DNA from: an uncultured Chlamydiae bacterium
GTDB taxonomy: Bacteria > Chlamydiota > Chlamydiia > Chlamydiales > SM23-39
DNA: 46,171 nt
Assembly: GCA_937899275.1 (NCBI GenBank)
Contig: CALBPE010000095.1
Location: 1 to 46,171 of the forward strand
Reading direction: 5' to 3'
Below, piece after piece: positions 43,165 through 46,171 of this stretch. Position 1 is the stretch's first letter. Each line of letters begins with the position of its first letter. A program made the translations under genes and the position numbers. The notes under the pieces were generated by a model. That model worked only from the letters and a program-made list of their open reading frames with translations. It was not told the origin of the DNA and did no database searches.

Positions 43165-43979
43165 AGCGCTCTTGACGCGCGCTTAAGCGAATAGCCTGTC
43201 GATTTAATTTTATGGTTGGAAACTTTTTTATTATCCATCCGCATCCCTTTTAAAGAGGGATCGAATAAAATGCCTTTAAGATGGTATTTACGGGCAAGAT
43301 CGTGATAAAACACCTCTTTTTCTGGATGTTCATCATCTGCTAAGTTATAAATCCCTGTGATCTTATGGCTGTGTAGGTATAAAACAGCTCCTACAATATC
43401 TTCTAAATGGATCATATTGGAAAAAGCTTTGCCCGTGCCGCCTAGAATTCTGCCTTGCATCGCTTTGATTTTATCTTGCAAACTACGGCCAGGGCCATAA
43501 ATTTCTGCTAACCGTAAAATGGTTACATTCCATCCAAGCTCTTCTAAGGCAGTATAGGTTTTTTCTGTTTCTACTAAAATAGAGCTATTTTCTGTAGACG
43601 GCTGTAGTACTGATTTTTCATCGACCCAAGCGCCGCCATGATCACCATAAACAGATGTAGAGCTAGTATATATCAACGTTTTAGCTGGGCTATTTCTAGC
43701 GCAAGAAAGTAGGGTAGATGCGGCGCCTAAATAAGCGCTTTGGTAGTCTTCTTTTCGTTTTGCTGCAAGGGTTACGATGATCAAATCATTTGCATCGATG
43801 AGTTTTTGCATCGACTCTTGATCAGACCCACGGAGGAAAAACACCCTCTGGCAGTAAGGATCTAAAGATGCGGTATTTCTAGAAGTTTTGACGGTAGCGG
43901 TAACGCTATGGCCAAGAGCATGAAGCGCTTTAGCTAATGCTTTTCCCACATATCCGCAGCCAATGATGAGTGTATTCAT
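43161..43979 (-). CDS. NAD-dependent epimerase/dehydratase-like SDR protein (YeeZ type)
   Basis: The 272-residue protein has an N-terminal Rossmann motif IIGCGYVGKALAKAL (GxGxxG) and the extended-SDR block YTSSTSVYGDHGG. The Tyr-x-x-x-Lys of classical SDRs is not clear, as in YeeZ relatives, so catalysis is uncertain. A later segment MIHLEDIVGAVLYLHSHKIT fits the family. The substrate is unknown. It overlaps the exonuclease gene by 4 bp on the same strand. Confidence 0.8.
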   Translation of the reverse strand: MNTLIIGCGYVGKALAKALHALGHSVTATVKTSRNTASLDPYCQRVFFLRGSDQESMQKLIDANDLIIVTLAAKRKEDYQSAYLGAASTLLSCARNSPAKTLIYTSSTSVYGDHGGAWVDEKSVLQPSTENSSILVETEKTYTALEELGWNVTILRLAEIYGPGRSLQDKIKAMQGRILGGTGKAFSNMIHLEDIVGAVLYLHSHKITGIYNLADDEHPEKEVFYHDLARKYHLKGILFDPSLKGMRMDNKKVSNHKIKSTGYSLKRASRAL

Positions 43980-44671
43980 AATAGTCCTATTTTTTCTAAA
44001 CTACTTTTTAACTCTTGGTTATCTTTTTTATCGAAAGCTCCCGACTCTTTTAGCCAAGCAATGTAGCTTTTTGGTACATCTTGTAGAGATTTCCCCTGGT
44101 GTTTACCAAAAGGCATGCGGGTGATGATTTGCGGCTTTTCTAATAACATCTCGACCGTTTCTAAAGCAAGGTCATCAATCATCATGGAAAATACTTGATG
44201 TAAGATCACGACATCGTCCAATGCTCTATGTGCGTTATTTTCTTCTATACCGTAAATTCCTCGTAAAAACTGTAGGGTGTGTTTTGGTAGATCTGGCCGA
44301 AATCTTCTAGCCCACTTTAAAGAATCGAGATATTTCCAAGTAGGTATAGTTGCATTTGCTCTAGTGAAAGCCTCTTCTAAAAAGGGCTGGTCAAAGGCGT
44401 CGTTGTTGTGCGCAATCAAATATACTTTTCCTGAGCAAAAGGCGTTCCATTCAGGGATAATATCTGCAAATGTAGGTGCATCTTTTACCATCGCATCGGT
44501 GATGTTATGGATATTAGTCGATTCTGGAGGAATGGGCATTTGTGGATTGATCAGCTGATTGAACGTTTTACCTTGCACCGGATCGTAAGCGGCAATTTCT
44601 ATAATACAATCTTTTTTTGCATTGATGCCTGTAGTTTCCGTATCGTAGTAAATGGGTCTACTTTCAATCAT
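43976..44671 (-). CDS. dnaQ: DnaQ-like 3'-5' exonuclease (DEDDh) with a C-terminal DUF3820-like segment
   Basis: The exonuclease fold carries Exo I YYDTETTGI near residue 10 (Asp, Glu), Exo II AHNNDAFDQPFL near residue 95 (Asp), and Exo III NAHRALDDVVILHQ (His, Asp) near residue 150. The C-terminal 60 residues (MPFGKHQGKSLQDVPKSYIA) match the DUF3820 pattern often attached to such exonucleases. It may proofread or trim RNA or DNA. The locus matches the chlamydial dnaQ-like gene near accA. Confidence 0.85.
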   Translation of the reverse strand: MIESRPIYYDTETTGINAKKDCIIEIAAYDPVQGKTFNQLINPQMPIPPESTNIHNITDAMVKDAPTFADIIPEWNAFCSGKVYLIAHNNDAFDQPFLEEAFTRANATIPTWKYLDSLKWARRFRPDLPKHTLQFLRGIYGIEENNAHRALDDVVILHQVFSMMIDDLALETVEMLLEKPQIITRMPFGKHQGKSLQDVPKSYIAWLKESGAFDKKDNQELKSSLEKIGLL

Positions 44672-44743
44672 AGCTACCAGTAAAGCAAAAATGGGGAATT
44701 TCTCAACAGGATTTTCTCTATTTTCATTATTAGACTGGTTTCG

Positions 44744-44772
44744 TTAGACTATATAGAAAAAGGTTAGTCTAA
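44744..44772 (+). promoter_or_regulatory. Hairpin over the start of the small lipoprotein gene
   Basis: Arms TTAGACTA (44744-44751) and TAGTCTAA (44765-44772) are perfectly complementary, and the loop (13 nt) holds the AAAAAGG ribosome binding site. The second arm ends on the A of the ATG. Another TTAGACT copy lies at 44730-44736. Such a fold could mask the start and control translation, or the repeats could be a regulator's binding sites. Confidence 0.5.
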
Positions 44773-44921
44773 TGCGCTCTTTTACTTTTGCGATTTTTTT
44801 TCTTTTGTGCACGGCATGCGGCAGCTACGCATATGACGAGGATTTCGACACGGTTCCTACTACAAATAACCCGCATATTGTCCCTAGCCATGGAGCGGGC
44901 CTTCCCATGATGCCAAGCTGA
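44772..44921 (+). CDS. Small putative lipoprotein, 49 residues
   Basis: The ATG at 44772 has AAAAGG 8 nt upstream. The N-terminus (MRSFTFAIFFLLCTACGS) is a short signal peptide ending in a lipobox-like LCTAC, so Cys16 would be lipidated after cleavage. The mature part (about 34 residues) is acidic at first (YDEDFDTV) and ends PSHGAGLPMMPS. There is no known domain. The frame is too short to be caught by usual cut-offs. It lies between the divergent exonuclease gene and pdhA. Confidence 0.6.
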   Translation: MRSFTFAIFFLLCTACGSYAYDEDFDTVPTTNNPHIVPSHGAGLPMMPS

Positions 44922-44993
44922 CCTGACATCTTATTGAATAACCATTGCTTTTTTCTATCTCTTACGAAAAAATAAAAATAAGAGGGTATAGAA

Positions 44994-46019
44994 ATGCGGC
45001 AGAATATCACCTACTCCTTTTTTCCTAGCGATCCCAAAAAAGTGATTGCCTCTACTCCTAAAGATGTTCTTGTAGAAGATTTACGGAGCATGCTTTTTAT
45101 TCGTCATTTTGAGACGAGAGCAGAAGCTGCTTATATGCAAGGAAAAATCGGAGGGTTTTTCCATGCCTATACAGGACAAGAGGCGATTCAAACGGCAGCT
45201 GTTCGCGCTTTTGGCTTAAATCACTGGTATACAACTACATATAGGTGCCACGCCCTTGCTCTACTTCTAGGCGCCCCTCCAAAAGAAGTGATGGCAGAGC
45301 TTTTTGGCAAAAAGACAGGTACTGCGAAAGGCAGAGGGGGCAGTATGCACCTTTATCACGATCAAATGCTGGGAGGATTTGGCATCGTAGGAGGGCATGT
45401 TCCCGTTGCGGTAGGCGCCGCTTTTTCTAGTCGGTATCAAAAGCAAAAAAAAATGTCCCTTTGTTTTTTAGGTGATGGTGCATTTGCTCAAGGCGCTGTT
45501 CACGAGTCGTTGAACTACGCTTCTTTATGGAGCCTTCCTTGTCTTTTTGTGATTGAGAATAACCAATGGGGCATGGGAACCGATGTGGCAAGAGCCATTT
45601 GTTCTCAACCAATAGCAGAGCATTTTGGCCCTGCCTATAAAATGCGCTCCTACACACTACAAGGTATGGATTATACCAACTGTTTAGCTGCTTTTCAGGA
45701 TATCAAGAAGTATATGGAAAAAGAAAAAAAACCTGTTTTAGTAGAGGCAGTAGCAGAGAGGTTTAAAGGACACTCGATTTCTGATCCAGGATTATACCGC
45801 TCTAAAGAAGAGCTGCAAAAAGCGTTGAAAAAAGATCCCATTGCTTTATTGCAAAAAGCGCTGATCGATGCAAAAATCATCGATGAGGCTCTTTTTCAAA
45901 CAACAGATGAAGAGGCAAAACAATCGGCCATTGCCGCTTTAGACTATGCAGAAAAAAGTCCTTTCCCCGATCCGATAGAGCTCGAAGAAGATGTATTAGA
46001 ATGGCCTAGGGGAGATTGA
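44994..46019 (+). CDS. pdhA: Pyruvate dehydrogenase E1 component, alpha subunit
   Basis: E1 decarboxylates pyruvate with thiamine diphosphate and passes the acetyl group to E2. The ThDP-binding motif is [15 protein letters not shown]...ENNQWGMGT near residues 155-190. The active-site block [15 protein letters not shown] and the phosphorylation-loop region ([16 protein letters not shown]) follow the family. AGAGGGT lies upstream of ATG 44994. The stop codon overlaps the pdhB start (TGATG), so the alpha and beta subunits are coupled. Confidence 0.95.
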   Translation: MRQNITYSFFPSDPKKVIASTPKDVLVEDLRSMLFIRHFETRAEAAYMQGKIGGFFHAYTGQEAIQTAAVRAFGLNHWYTTTYRCHALALLLGAPPKEVMAELFGKKTGTAKGRGGSMHLYHDQMLGGFGIVGGHVPVAVGAAFSSRYQKQKKMSLCFLGDGAFAQGAVHESLNYASLWSLPCLFVIENNQWGMGTDVARAICSQPIAEHFGPAYKMRSYTLQGMDYTNCLAAFQDIKKYMEKEKKPVLVEAVAERFKGHSISDPGLYRSKEELQKALKKDPIALLQKALIDAKIIDEALFQTTDEEAKQSAIAALDYAEKSPFPDPIELEEDVLEWPRGD

Positions 46020-46171
46020 TGAAACAAGTAGAAATCCGAGAAGCTCTTAGAGAAGCGATGAACGAAGAGATGCAAAGAGATCCTTCCGTCTTCATCTTAG
46101 GCGAAGAAGTTGCCTACTACAATGGAGCCTATAAGGTGAGCCAAGGAATGTTGGATGAATTTGGACCTAAA
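46019..46171 (+). CDS. pdhB: Pyruvate dehydrogenase E1 component, beta subunit (3' end outside the window)
   Basis: The 51 visible residues ([20 protein letters not shown] and then [20 protein letters not shown]) match the start of E1 beta subunits. ATG 46019 shares one base with the pdhA stop. The window ends within the thiamine-binding N-terminal half. Confidence 0.93.
   Translation, partial: MKQVEIREALREAMNEEMQRDPSVFILGEEVAYYNGAYKVSQGMLDEFGPK

Overview
The window looks like a chromosome segment of a Chlamydia-related bacterium (phylum Chlamydiota) outside the family Chlamydiaceae. The case rests on gene order recalled from chlamydial genomes: prmC-ffh-rpsP-trmD-rplS-rnhB, then gmk, a small omega-like gene, metG and recD; groEL-groES divergent from pepF; and a DNA-bending protein, an L,D-transpeptidase, accA, an MsbA-type exporter and a DnaQ-type exonuclease close to pdhAB. 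The DNA is A+T-rich by eye. Several genes are absent from or unusual in classical Chlamydia: a proton-translocating transhydrogenase, a heptosyltransferase, GH130 enzymes and an AbiEi antitoxin. I cannot assign a genus from the sequence alone.

Region 1 (1-10129) is core. A tightly overlapping translation operon (prmC end, ffh, rpsP, trmD, rplS, rnhB) is followed by yicC, gmk, an omega-like gene and metG, with recD2 convergent to metG. A 49-residue gene with a near-perfect Shine-Dalgarno lies antisense to the end of rnhB.

Region 2 (10130-16857) is an accessory island that begins around a tRNA-Asn. It holds a frameshifted serine-recombinase relic, an orphan AbiEi antitoxin whose partner toxin survives at most as a stub, other gene fragments, an AT-rich protein with a possible permuted papain fold, and a repeat cluster next to an AlbA_2 fragment. 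It ends in an intact three-gene set of exported proteins: a methyltransferase-like protein, a GH130 enzyme and a divergent GH130-like protein.

Region 3 (16858-29712) holds pntAA-pntAB-pntB, a degenerate tRNA-Thr-like half, a strong terminator, a lipase-like candidate effector with a mitochondrial-type leader, a heptosyltransferase, an MFS transporter overlapping a PAP2 protein, an exported beta-lactamase-fold hydrolase, a Na+/Ca2+ exchanger-type protein, a DUF502 membrane protein, an exported cyclophilin and an AsmA-like protein.

Region 4 (29757-46171) is mostly core: groES-groEL behind a CIRCE-like operator, pepF, an HPr-like protein, rpiA, tyrS, an HU/IHF protein, an L,D-transpeptidase, accA, an MsbA-like ABC exporter, two unrecognised proteins, an SDR protein, a DnaQ-like exonuclease, a small lipoprotein with a hairpin over its start, pdhA and the start of pdhB.

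How the genes work together: the core genes cover translation and protein export (Ffh, S16, L19, TrmD, MetRS, TyrRS), folding (GroESL, cyclophilins), carbon and redox metabolism (PDH, RpiA, transhydrogenase, HPr), fatty-acid synthesis (AccA) and the envelope (heptosyltransferase, MsbA-like, L,D-transpeptidase, PAP2). The accessory genes suggest host interaction and past mobile-element activity.
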